Assembly: GCA_964607755.1 (NCBI GenBank)
Contig: CAZSMC010000001.1
Span: 62,001-126,000, forward strand
Reading direction: 5' to 3'
Source of the DNA: CAZSMC01 sp964607755
Lineage (GTDB): Bacteria; Zhuqueibacterota; Zhuqueibacteria; Residuimicrobiales; Krinioviventaceae
DNA length: 64,000 nt
Shown piece after piece: positions 53,503 to 62,349 of the stretch. Position 1 is the first letter of the stretch, and each line of letters begins with the position of its first letter. The notes beneath the pieces were generated by a model. That model was not told the origin of the DNA. It saw only the letters and a list, made by a program, of their open reading frames with translations, and searched no databases. The translations under genes were made by a program, and so were the position numbers.

Positions 53503-54468
53503 ATGCAGTTGATACAGATTTCTCTTAAAGATATTGATCCAGATGACGATAGTTATCGCACATCTTTTCATCCAACCGGTCGCTCTTTTCTTTATGATTC
53601 CATTAAATCACTGGGGCTTTTACAGCCGCTCGTCGTGCAAAAAAAGAACACAGATAAATACCGCCTGGTGTGCGGATTCAGACGATATATAGTTTTGAAT
53701 CAGCTTTCGATTGAATGTGCCAGGAGCTTTGTCATCTCGGAAAAAACGAAAAGCGCCAGGGTGTTTACCCTCGCTTTGCAGGATAATGTGACAATCCGTG
53801 AATTCACCCCAATTGACATCTCTATTATCATTAACAAGCTTGAAAGTGATTTCGCAATCCAGAAAAATGAGGTTATTAATCAGTATTTTCCACTGGTTGG
53901 GTTGCAAAAGAACCCGAAAATCTATCAAAGATACAAACCGCTTGCCATGTTGCCTAAAAGATGGCAGCATGGGATTTTGGCGGACACAATATCGATTGAG
54001 ATCGCTTCTCAATTTGCAGACCGGGACGAAAAAGAGCGAGAGGCGATGTGGCACATCATAACAAATCTCAAACCTGGCAAAAATCGTCAGCGGGAAATTT
54101 TACGCTTGCTGGATGATATTGCGCGGATTGAGCAAAAAGGTGTCCCTGAAATAATCAAAGAAAATGACGCCTTGTTTATTTTGAATGATAAAAAATTAAC
54201 CCCATCGCAAAAGATGTCCCGATTCAAAGATTTTTTGTGGAAAAAAAGATATCCCCGCTATATGACAGTTGAAGAGAAATTTGACCACCTTGTTCATCAG
54301 GCAAAATGTCCACCGGATATTCAATTGCAGCACCCACCTTTTTTTGAAGGTGAAACTTTTCACGTCTCATTTGCATTCAAGAGTTCTGATGATTTTGCAC
54401 AAAAAATTCAGTTCCTGCAAACATTAAACGACAATGACATTATCAAAAAGATAACCCGATTGGCATGA
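53503..54468 (+). CDS. ParB/Spo0J-like N-domain protein coupled to a radical SAM gene
   Basis: 321 residues from the ATG that follows GGAAAA; an upstream in-frame extension would start inside the khpA terminator. Residues ~1-100 have the ParB N-domain outline (SIKSLGLLQPLVVQ, YRLVCGFRRYIVLNQL, the GxRR CTP/DNA loop). Residues ~110-200 resemble the HTH segment (FTPIDISIIINKLESDF, NPKIYQRYKPLAMLPKRWQ). The C-terminus is unlike ParB and has no clear domain. No ParA is adjacent. The stop overlaps the ATG of a spore-photoproduct-lyase-like gene by 4 bp, so both products are made together. Function unknown. Confidence 0.78.
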   Translation: MQLIQISLKDIDPDDDSYRTSFHPTGRSFLYDSIKSLGLLQPLVVQKKNTDKYRLVCGFRRYIVLNQLSIECARSFVISEKTKSARVFTLALQDNVTIREFTPIDISIIINKLESDFAIQKNEVINQYFPLVGLQKNPKIYQRYKPLAMLPKRWQHGILADTISIEIASQFADRDEKEREAMWHIITNLKPGKNRQREILRLLDDIARIEQKGVPEIIKENDALFILNDKKLTPSQKMSRFKDFLWKKRYPRYMTVEEKFDHLVHQAKCPPDIQLQHPPFFEGETFHVSFAFKSSDDFAQKIQFLQTLNDNDIIKKITRLA

Positions 54469-55574
54469 CACTATCATCATTTGCTCCGACTTTTCCACAA
54501 AAAATATATATTGAAAAAGCCGTTAAACAATCCAGTTTCACCCATCGCATCGTTAACACCTTTCCAGACACTCCTCACCACTATGTAGCAGATGCAAATA
54601 TGTTATTGGACCGGGCCCGTCAGGATGGAAATAAAAATAATTGGCAAGGCGCCCTGCTGTTGGCAAAACAACGCGGACCTTTTGTGCGGCTGTGTCCGGG
54701 AACGCAAAAACATATCTGTTGCCTTTATCATAATCTGGACGTTGCTGCAGGCTGTGATTTGGGTTGTTCGTACTGCATTCTTCAGGGATATCTGAATAAT
54801 CCACTGATCACATTGTACTGCAATGTGGATGATATGTATAATGAACTGAATACGCTTTTATCGAAAAATTCGCAGCGGTTTTATCGCATCGGCAGCGGAG
54901 AATTGAGCGACAGTCTGACTTTTGATCACTTTACACATCTGGCCAGAGAATTGGTGCCGTTTTTCTCAAATAAAAAAAATGCAATTCTCGAATTAAAGAG
55001 CAAAAATATTCACATCGATGACATTCTTGGCATAAATCATAACAAACGGACGGTGATGTCCTGGTCGTTGAACTCACAGGCTATTGCTGAAACTGAGGAA
55101 TCTGGGGCCGCTTCTGTTGATGAACGTTTACGGGCTGCCCGTGAAGCCCAGTCCGCCGGATACCGTATTGGTTTTCACTTTGATCCCATGATTGAACATC
55201 CGGATTGGCAGGACGGTTACCGGGAAACAGTGGCACGTATTTTTAAAAAAATCCATCCGAAATCAATCGCCTGGATCAGTCTGGGCGCGCTTCGCTATCC
55301 GTCTGCTTTTGATGACATCATTCGGACGAACCATCCGCAATCGAACATTGTGCTGGGGGAACTTTTGCCGGGCATGGATAAAAAACTTCGCTATTTCGAA
55401 CCTGTCCGAATTGAGATGTTCCGGAAAATGCACGAGTGGATTAAATCTTATTCCAAAGACGTATTTGTGTATTTGTGCATGGAAAGTTCCAAGGTGTGGC
55501 GAAAAGCTTTTGGCTGGACACCGAAAAACAGCGCACATTTAAAACAACTTTTAGACGAACGGGTTAAAGATTAA
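54465..55574 (+). CDS. Spore-photoproduct-lyase-family radical SAM protein
   Basis: 369 residues. CDLGCSYC is the CxxxCxxC that holds the 4Fe-4S cluster and SAM. Surrounding segments match the SPL family: KHICCLYHNLDVAAGCDLGC, FYRIGSGELSDSLTFDHFT, YRIGFHFDPMIEHPDWQDGY, and the C-terminal VFVYLCMESSKVW. SplB repairs the thymine-dimer spore photoproduct in Bacillus spores, but this window shows no sporulation gene. The protein probably acts on another DNA or nucleotide lesion, or a modification. It is translationally coupled to the ParB-like gene. Confidence 0.85.
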   Translation: MTLSSFAPTFPQKIYIEKAVKQSSFTHRIVNTFPDTPHHYVADANMLLDRARQDGNKNNWQGALLLAKQRGPFVRLCPGTQKHICCLYHNLDVAAGCDLGCSYCILQGYLNNPLITLYCNVDDMYNELNTLLSKNSQRFYRIGSGELSDSLTFDHFTHLARELVPFFSNKKNAILELKSKNIHIDDILGINHNKRTVMSWSLNSQAIAETEESGAASVDERLRAAREAQSAGYRIGFHFDPMIEHPDWQDGYRETVARIFKKIHPKSIAWISLGALRYPSAFDDIIRTNHPQSNIVLGELLPGMDKKLRYFEPVRIEMFRKMHEWIKSYSKDVFVYLCMESSKVWRKAFGWTPKNSAHLKQLLDERVKD

Positions 55575-55642
55575 ACGAGGCTGATGCTTATTTCGAATTC
55601 AATTATGCAAATTGTGATGTCGAATTCTATACAGGAGAAATC

Positions 55643-57400
55643 GTGAGATTGTTCATTATCATATTGATAACATGTGCGCTCAGTTCGGCGCAAAATATCA
55701 GTAAAGAAATTAAAAGTCAGGAGCTCTACGACCACATCGCTTACCTGGCTTCTGATTCATTAAAAGGCCGAAAACCCGGAACAGCGGTAGGAAAGCTGGC
55801 TGCTGAATATATCAAAAAACAAATTTCCCTTCCTGATGTCAATTTGTTGGCTGATGAAGGCATGCAATATTTTGACATTGTTTCATCGCTAAAATTGGCC
55901 TCAGGGAATTCATTCGCGTTCGACAATTTTTCTGGCCAGGTCGAAGAGGATTTTATGCCGGTTTCTTTTTCTGAAAATTCGACGTTTACTGCTGTGGTAG
56001 CATTTTGCGGCTATGGGTTCGACATCCAGACTGAAGAGTTGACCTGGCAGGATTATGCAAACATTGATGTTCAGGATAAATGGGTTTTGATACTGCGCTC
56101 TGATCCCGAGGCGGATGTGATGAACAGCGTTTTTGCCGAGTATAGCGGCCTGCGGAAAAAATGCCTGGTGGCAAAAGATCACGGCGCCGCTGGCGTCATT
56201 TTCGTTTCCGGTACGTCCTTTGATAAAAAAGACGAACTGCTGCCATTATCATTAAAAGAGAGTCACGTAACCATTGGCATGCCGGTTATTAACATCAAAC
56301 GTTCAGTGGCAAATGCTCTTGTCGATGAGCAAAATGTAACCATTGATTCGCTCGAACACTATTTAAATGAGAAAAGAGAACCATTCAGCTTTAATAGTTT
56401 TCAAACAGTTACAGCAACTATAAATATTAACCGCGTTAAAAAGCAAACCCAGAACATCGTCGCGCGGTTGGATGGCACGAGCGATGAAATTGTCGTCATC
56501 GGCGCTCATTACGATCATCTGGGCATGGGTGGGCCGGGCTCGAGTTCTCGCCGCCCGGATACACTTGCCATTCACAATGGCGCAGATGATAACGCATCCG
56601 GTGTTGCCGCGATTGTGGAAATTTTTGAGAAACTCGCATTGCAGGAAGAAAAACGAAAACGAGATATTTTATTCATCGGTTTTGGTGCGGAGGAAATGGG
56701 CGCGCTGGGATCAACGCATTTCATTCAAAACCCGGTTGCTGATCTGTCAAAAATCACCTTTATGTTCAACTTTGATATGATTGGGCGGTTTGATTCTACC
56801 CGTTCTCTTAGCCTCAATGGCAGCGGCACTGCCACCGGACTGGAAGAGCTTGTGCGTTCATATCTGCCCAGAAATGACATTCGGCCGACTTTTTCGCCCA
56901 AAGGTTACGGCCCATCGGACCAATCCGCCTTTTACGCAGAAAACATTCCGGTGCTCATGTTCCACACCGGCGCGCACGATGATTATCACACGCCAAATGA
57001 TGACGTTGAATTTATCAACATAAAAGGCGTACAACAAATAGCAAATCTGGCATACGATGTCATTTTTGACATGGCAATCCGGGATCGGGCTCTGGCGTTT
57101 CAGCACGCTGGTCCGGCAACCCCACCATCCTCGCGCAGACGGCTCAAAGTGACGCTGGGAATTATGCCTGACCATACAACTGCCGATATAAAAGGACTGC
57201 GAGTGCAAGCAGTAATGCCAGAGCGGCCAGCCGAATTTGCCGGCATGAAAAAAGGCGATATCATCGTCGGCATCAATGGCAAGCCTGTCGGAGATATTTA
57301 TGAATATATGCATAGACTCAGGGAATGCCAGGCTTGTGAGCGGATAACGGTCAAAGTCATGCGGGATGGTGAAAGTAAGGTTCTGATTGTTGAACTTTGA
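55643..57400 (+). CDS. M28-family aminopeptidase with PA and PDZ domains
   Basis: 585 residues starting at GTG after CAGGAG. Signal peptide ~1-17. A PA domain (~110-215; FCGYGFDIQTEE, GAAGVIFVSG) precedes the M28 catalytic domain. Zinc ligands are seen in IVVIGAHYDHLGMG, NGADDNASGVAAIVEIFEKL, GFGAEEMGALGSTHF, FNFDMIGRFD and MFHTGAHDDYHTPNDD. A C-terminal PDZ domain (~500-585; GLRVQAVMPERPAEFAGMKK, GDIIVGINGKPVGD) may bind peptide ends. An exported aminopeptidase for scavenged peptides. Confidence 0.92.
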   Translation: MRLFIIILITCALSSAQNISKEIKSQELYDHIAYLASDSLKGRKPGTAVGKLAAEYIKKQISLPDVNLLADEGMQYFDIVSSLKLASGNSFAFDNFSGQVEEDFMPVSFSENSTFTAVVAFCGYGFDIQTEELTWQDYANIDVQDKWVLILRSDPEADVMNSVFAEYSGLRKKCLVAKDHGAAGVIFVSGTSFDKKDELLPLSLKESHVTIGMPVINIKRSVANALVDEQNVTIDSLEHYLNEKREPFSFNSFQTVTATININRVKKQTQNIVARLDGTSDEIVVIGAHYDHLGMGGPGSSSRRPDTLAIHNGADDNASGVAAIVEIFEKLALQEEKRKRDILFIGFGAEEMGALGSTHFIQNPVADLSKITFMFNFDMIGRFDSTRSLSLNGSGTATGLEELVRSYLPRNDIRPTFSPKGYGPSDQSAFYAENIPVLMFHTGAHDDYHTPNDDVEFINIKGVQQIANLAYDVIFDMAIRDRALAFQHAGPATPPSSRRRLKVTLGIMPDHTTADIKGLRVQAVMPERPAEFAGMKKGDIIVGINGKPVGDIYEYMHRLRECQACERITVKVMRDGESKVLIVEL

Positions 57401-57468
57401 TGATTGAGTGCCATCAGTTATGTTGTCGATCTTTAAATCCAGGTTGAGAAAATAATGACGAACCTCAG

Positions 57469-58884
57469 CTATCCGCTTATCAGGTCCAACTGAGCGACAA
57501 CTTCAATGTGAGGCGTGTGCGGAAACATATCTACTGGCTGGACTTTATTCAAACGATACTGCTCTTGACACAGAACCGACAACTCGCGTGCTAGCGTTGC
57601 CGGATTGCAAGAGACATGAACAATTCGGCGAGATTGAAGTTTGAGCACAGCTTCCACAGTTTTTGGATGCATGCCGCCTCGCGGTGGATCAAGAATGATC
57701 ACATCTGGCTGACCATAGGTATCGACTATGGTTTGGGTGTCCCAAAGTGCGTCTTTGAGATCGCACTCGACAAAAGTGCAATTTGTGACATTGTTGATGT
57801 GGCAGTTCTCCCGGGCATTTTCCACAGCGGAAGTTACAGACTCGAATCCAGTTACATGTTTGACCCTGGAACTGACATAGATAGAAATAGAACCGGCTCC
57901 GCAATACAAATCGTACACATTTTCGTGTCCTTTAAATTCAGCGTAATCAACAGCAATATCATAAAGAACTTTTGCTGCTTTTGTGTTTGTTTGAAAAAAA
58001 GAATTGCTGGAAATCTGAAATTCAAAAGAATCCAGTTTTTCTGTAATTGCAGGCGATCCAAACAATAACATTTCCTGCTCGGAAAATGCCACGCTGGATT
58101 TGCTGGACGTGATTCCATTGATCAAACTGGTGATTTGTGGAAATGAGCCGGTGAGTTCTGCTGCCAAAGATGATATCAGTTTCGGACGATATTCAGATGT
58201 GACCACTGTGACCATCAAATCATTTATGTTCAAACTGGGACGAATAATGAGAAATCGCAAGAATCCCTGATGGTCGCGCGTGCTGTACGCTGGCAACCCG
58301 CTTTGCCGCGCAAATTCTCGTACTGTTTTGAGAACCTCTGCGGCAATAGGTGATGTCAAATGACACTCTTGCAGATCAATTACCTTGTCGTAAAAACCTT
58401 TGGCGTGCAAACCGAGGAAAAGACCATCCCGGTCGATGAGTTTGCCGGAATCGATTTCTTCGGGAGACAGCCAGCGAATCCGTGAAAAAGAAAACTCCAT
58501 TTTGTTTCTATATTGGAACAAAAGTGGGGAAGAAATCGTGTTATTTATTTTAAATTCATTTAAATGACCAATGCGTTGCAGAATATCCCGGACTTGCTGT
58601 CCTTTTTGCTTTATCTGTTCTTCATAGTCGAGATTTTGAAACGCGCAGCCGCCGCAATGGCCGAAATGCGCGCAACGGGGCTCAACAGCAAATTCTGATT
58701 CTTTCAAAACCGATAAAACTATGGCTTCGGCGTACGATTTTTTTTTGCGAATAATACGTGCCTTGACGGTTTGGCCTGGAATGGCATTCTTAATAAAAAC
58801 GACAAAATCGTTAACCCGCGCCACGCCAAGGCCGCCATAAGCAAGAGATTCAATGTGTAAATTGAGTTCTGTTCCTTTTTTCAT
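57469..58884 (-). CDS. RlmD/RumA-type 23S rRNA (uracil-5)-methyltransferase
   Basis: 471 residues. N-terminal TRAM domain (LNLHIESLAYGGLGVARVND), then cluster-binding cysteines in EPRCAHFGHCGGCAFQNLDY, a SAM site VYDLYCGAGSISIYVSSRVK, motif IV IILDPPRGGMHPKTVEAVLK and the catalytic IVHVSCNPATLARELSVL. This is the TrmA/RumA family that makes m5U in 23S rRNA. Whether U1939 or U747 is the target cannot be read here. Monocistronic and convergent with the M28 gene. Confidence 0.92.
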   Translation of the reverse strand: MKKGTELNLHIESLAYGGLGVARVNDFVVFIKNAIPGQTVKARIIRKKKSYAEAIVLSVLKESEFAVEPRCAHFGHCGGCAFQNLDYEEQIKQKGQQVRDILQRIGHLNEFKINNTISSPLLFQYRNKMEFSFSRIRWLSPEEIDSGKLIDRDGLFLGLHAKGFYDKVIDLQECHLTSPIAAEVLKTVREFARQSGLPAYSTRDHQGFLRFLIIRPSLNINDLMVTVVTSEYRPKLISSLAAELTGSFPQITSLINGITSSKSSVAFSEQEMLLFGSPAITEKLDSFEFQISSNSFFQTNTKAAKVLYDIAVDYAEFKGHENVYDLYCGAGSISIYVSSRVKHVTGFESVTSAVENARENCHINNVTNCTFVECDLKDALWDTQTIVDTYGQPDVIILDPPRGGMHPKTVEAVLKLQSRRIVHVSCNPATLARELSVLCQEQYRLNKVQPVDMFPHTPHIEVVAQLDLISG

Positions 58885-59003
58885 AAATGACTCTGTTGAA
58901 CGAAAAAAGAAAAAGTGTGTTTTACTTTCAAATTTTTTTCAGTATTCTATTTGTTAAAATAAAAAAAGATACAAACTCTTGAGACGAATTACAAAATATT
59001 TAC

Positions 59004-59033
59004 TTGACAAAAATGGAACATTCGGGAGATAAT
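59004..59033 (+). promoter_or_regulatory. Strong sigma-70 promoter upstream of EF-G
   Basis: TTGACA (59004-59009) and GATAAT (59028-59033) with an 18-bp spacer. The transcript would begin about 59040 and so start directly before the inverted repeat at 59048-59143, giving a ~265-base leader before the EF-G ATG. Confidence 0.65.
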
Positions 59034-59047
59034 TCAGTTACCATTCT

Positions 59048-59143
59048 AACAATGGGTCACAAAACGAGTAAATAACACATTATAATTCCCAAACTTATAG
59101 TATGATACAATATTGATGCAGAAAAGATTTGTGACCCATTGTT
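59048..59143. repeat. 96-bp element with perfect 16-bp terminal inverted repeats
   Basis: AACAATGGGTCACAAA (59048-59063) is exactly mirrored by TTTGTGACCCATTGTT (59128-59143), with 64 AT-rich bases between. No reading frame and no clear target-site duplication. It lies in the 421-bp gap between the RlmD-like gene and EF-G, just downstream of the promoter. A MITE, a paired regulator-binding site, or an RNA stem in the EF-G leader are all possible. Confidence 0.7.
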
Positions 59144-59305
59144 TCGGCTGCCAGGGCATCTCTGCGTGAGACTGAGGTTTTACCCATTTGGATAAATTTC
59201 TCTTTATTTTAATTAATAAATTTATTATATTTAAAACTTTGCAAAAACTGAATTACAGTTAAGCATCTTGTAAATAATTAATTAAAAAGGGATTATGCTA
59301 AAAAG

Positions 59306-61384
59306 ATGATAGATTTAAAAAACCGCCGGAATATCGGAATCAGTGCGCATATTGATTCAGGCAAGACCACTTTGACAGAGAGGATTTTGTTTTACACGAA
59401 CAGAATTCATGCGATTCATGAAGTTCGCGGCAAAGATGGTGTGGGCGCAAAAATGGATTCCATGGAACTGGAGCGTGAACGGGGTATTACTATTTCTTCC
59501 GCTTCCACAAATGTAGAGTGGCAAAATCACTCTATCGACATTATTGATACACCCGGGCACGTGGATTTTACCGTTGAGGTTGAACGCTCGTTGCGTGTGC
59601 TTGACGGCGCCATTCTTGTGTTATGCGCGGTCGGCGGGGTGCAGTCTCAATCCATCACCGTAGACAGACAAATGATGCGCTACAAAGTGCCGCGGGTGGC
59701 TTTTGTGAATAAATGCGACCGCATGGGCGCAAATCCGGAGCGCGTGGCCGAACAATTGCGCGATAAACTTAATCACAATGCAGTGCTCCTGCAACTACCC
59801 ATTGGGCTGGAACAGGATTTTAACGGCATCATCGATCTGATTAAAATGAAAGCTCTCTATTTTGAAGGCGAATTTGGTGAAAAAATTCGCGAGGACGATA
59901 TCCCTGACAATTACATAGAAAAAGCCATGGAGAAACGCGACATTCTGCTCGATGCTGCCTCTATGTTTAGTGACGATCTCATGGAAGCTTATTTAGAAGA
60001 CCGGGTCACAGAAGACCTGGTTTACGAAGCGGTTCGCAAAGGGACGTTGTCTCGTGAACTCACGCCCGTTTTCCTGGGTTCTGCTTTTAAGAACAAAGGT
60101 GTCCAGCCATTGCTGGATGGTGTGATAAAGTATTTGCCAAATCCGCAAGAAGTAGAAAACATTGCTCTTGATCTTGAAAATGATGAAGCCGAAGTCACGT
60201 TGACGTCCAACTATGATGATCCGCTTGTAGCATTGGCTTTCAAGCTTGAAGATTCCAGATTCGGCCAGTTGACTTATATCAGGATTTATCAGGGTACGCT
60301 AACAAAAGGCATGGAGATTTACAACCAGCGTTCCGGTAATAAAGTTCGTGTCGGCCGGCTGATTCGAATGCACGCAAACGAAATGGAAGATATTGATTCG
60401 GCCGGGCCCGGCGAAATCATTGCCATGTTTGGCATTGACTGCGCATCGGGTGACTCGTTTACATCCAAAGAAGTCAATTATTCAATGACATCCATGTTTG
60501 TTCCAACTCCGGTCATCTCGCTTTCAGTTAAGCCCAAAGATAACAAGTCTTCTGAAAACATGGCTAAAGCGCTTAACCGGTTCACAAAAGAAGATCCTTC
60601 TTTTCAGAGTTATGTCGATAAAGAGACCAATGATACAATTGTCAAGGGCATGGGCGAGCTGCATCTGGATGTGTATATAGAACGGATGCGGCGCGAATAC
60701 AATGTTGATCTGGAAACGGGCGCGCCTCAGGTTGCTTATCGTGAGAGTATTTCCAGGGCATCCGAATTTGACTATACGCACAAGAAACAAACGGGCGGGG
60801 CGGGACAGTACGGCCGCGTCTCAGGTCTCATCGAGCCCAATCACGAAACAGATTTCGAATTTATCGATGAAGTCAAAGGAGGCGTCATTCCAGGTGAATA
60901 TATTCCAGCCTGTAAAAAAGGTTTTGAGATTTGTTTGGAAAAAGGCACGCTTATCGGTTTTCCGATCGTTGGTGTCAAGATAACATTGAACGATGGCAAC
61001 TATCATCCGGTAGACTCATCTGAAATGGCATTTCAAACCGCTGCCATGATGGCTTTTCGTGAAGCGTACAATAAATGTAAGCCCATCATTCTCGAACCCA
61101 TTATGCGGGTTGCTGTTGAAGGTCCATCTGAGTTTCAGGGAGCAATTTTAGCGACCTTGAACCAGCGGCGCGGCATTATCAACAGTGCGACTGAGGATAA
61201 CAACTTTACCGTCGTTGAAGCAGAAGTTCCGTTAAGTGAAATGTTTGGCTATTCCACGGTCTTGCGTTCCTCAACTCAAGGCAAGGCCGAATTCACTATG
61301 GAATTCAGCCGTTACGGCAAAGTTCCGGAATCCATTTCCGAAGAATTGAAAAAAGAGTTTGCAGAAAAAAATAAAAATCAGTAA
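59306..61384 (+). CDS. fusA: Elongation factor G, EFG1/spdEFG-type
   Basis: 692 residues, five EF-G domains. G1 is ISAHIDSGKTTLTERILFYT, the switch region GAKMDSMELERERGITISSA, G3 DIIDTPGHVDFTVEVERSLR and G4 AFVNKCDRMGANP. AHIDSGKTTLTER and GAKMDSMELERERG are the wording of mitochondrial EFG1 and bacterial spdEFG1, unlike the common AHIDAGKTTTTER and ATMDWMEQE. In such species translocation and ribosome recycling are split between two EF-Gs; this one would be the translocase. It is monocistronic behind a strong promoter and long leader. Confidence 0.9.
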   Translation: MIDLKNRRNIGISAHIDSGKTTLTERILFYTNRIHAIHEVRGKDGVGAKMDSMELERERGITISSASTNVEWQNHSIDIIDTPGHVDFTVEVERSLRVLDGAILVLCAVGGVQSQSITVDRQMMRYKVPRVAFVNKCDRMGANPERVAEQLRDKLNHNAVLLQLPIGLEQDFNGIIDLIKMKALYFEGEFGEKIREDDIPDNYIEKAMEKRDILLDAASMFSDDLMEAYLEDRVTEDLVYEAVRKGTLSRELTPVFLGSAFKNKGVQPLLDGVIKYLPNPQEVENIALDLENDEAEVTLTSNYDDPLVALAFKLEDSRFGQLTYIRIYQGTLTKGMEIYNQRSGNKVRVGRLIRMHANEMEDIDSAGPGEIIAMFGIDCASGDSFTSKEVNYSMTSMFVPTPVISLSVKPKDNKSSENMAKALNRFTKEDPSFQSYVDKETNDTIVKGMGELHLDVYIERMRREYNVDLETGAPQVAYRESISRASEFDYTHKKQTGGAGQYGRVSGLIEPNHETDFEFIDEVKGGVIPGEYIPACKKGFEICLEKGTLIGFPIVGVKITLNDGNYHPVDSSEMAFQTAAMMAFREAYNKCKPIILEPIMRVAVEGPSEFQGAILATLNQRRGIINSATEDNNFTVVEAEVPLSEMFGYSTVLRSSTQGKAEFTMEFSRYGKVPESISEELKKEFAEKNKNQ

Positions 61385-61638
61385 TAATAAAGCCTGTTTC
61401 AGTTGTGTACCCTATATGTTTGTTAATTTGTTATTTATGATCTAAAAGGATCATTCTGCCGGTATAGTTTAAAGTGTTTGGATTTATAGTAATTCAACTT
61501 TAATTTAGCATATTTTCAATTTGATTCTCTATGAAATCACTTTGAAATTGAAATTTGTCATTAGATTCCATATCAGGAAAGTGGTCGATTGAAACAGGCT
61601 TTAATAGAAAAACAAAATTTTGACATAAGAGGATTTTC

Positions 61639-62349
61639 ATGGTAAAATCTGAAATCATCAAAAAAAGTCCGGTGCGGGTTTTCGAAGAAACATTGGAGGG
61701 CGGATTAGGTGTCGGCAATTTAGGTGCTGTCACGGCGCGAAAAGGTGTTGGCAAAACAGCCAGTCTTATCCATGTGGCTATCGACAAATTGATGCGCGGA
61801 CAGCACGTGTTACACATCTCGTTTTCCGATGAACCCCGACACATCACAAACTGGTACGAAAACGTGTTCAAGGAAATAGCCAACACCTACAAATTGGAAG
61901 ATGCGCTTGAGGTGTACGATGAGATCATTCGCAATCGTTTTATTCTTCATTTCAAGCAGCCACATACGACTTTTAAGGAGATTTGCGACAATATTAGTGA
62001 TCTGGAAAAAGGTCTGGATGAAAAGCCACAAATGATCATTATTGACGGGTATCCTTTTGAGAGCGCGTCATCTAAAGATGTGAAAGAGTGGAAAAAATAT
62101 GCTCAAGATCAACAGGTGGCAATCTGGTTTTCCGTGACCATGCACCGGGACGCTCCGCATTTTAATAAAAACGGCATTCCCGCTCCGGCAAATTATTTCG
62201 AAGACCTGTTTTCTGTCATTATAATGCTGAATCCGGCGCAAGATCATATCGATCTGGAACTGCTCAAAACTCATGACAAAGCAGCTAATAAAAAGTTGAG
62301 ACTAAAACTTGATCCCAGAACATTGTTGCTGGCCAATCATCGTGCCTGA
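61639..62349 (+). CDS. RecA/KaiC-like P-loop ATPase of unknown role
   Basis: 236 residues. GAVTARKGVGKTASLIHVAI is a Walker A loop (G-x-G-K-T), HVLHISFSDEPRHITNWYEN follows, and PQMIIIDGYPFESASSKDVK is Walker B. The arrangement resembles a single KaiC/RadA-type RecA core. The C-terminus (QDHIDLELLKTHDKAANKKL) is like the end of such domains. No DNA-binding or oligomerisation domain is added. A terminator-like hairpin lies 6 bp after the stop. Function unknown; possibly a regulatory ATPase. Confidence 0.65.
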   Translation: MVKSEIIKKSPVRVFEETLEGGLGVGNLGAVTARKGVGKTASLIHVAIDKLMRGQHVLHISFSDEPRHITNWYENVFKEIANTYKLEDALEVYDEIIRNRFILHFKQPHTTFKEICDNISDLEKGLDEKPQMIIIDGYPFESASSKDVKEWKKYAQDQQVAIWFSVTMHRDAPHFNKNGIPAPANYFEDLFSVIIMLNPAQDHIDLELLKTHDKAANKKLRLKLDPRTLLLANHRA

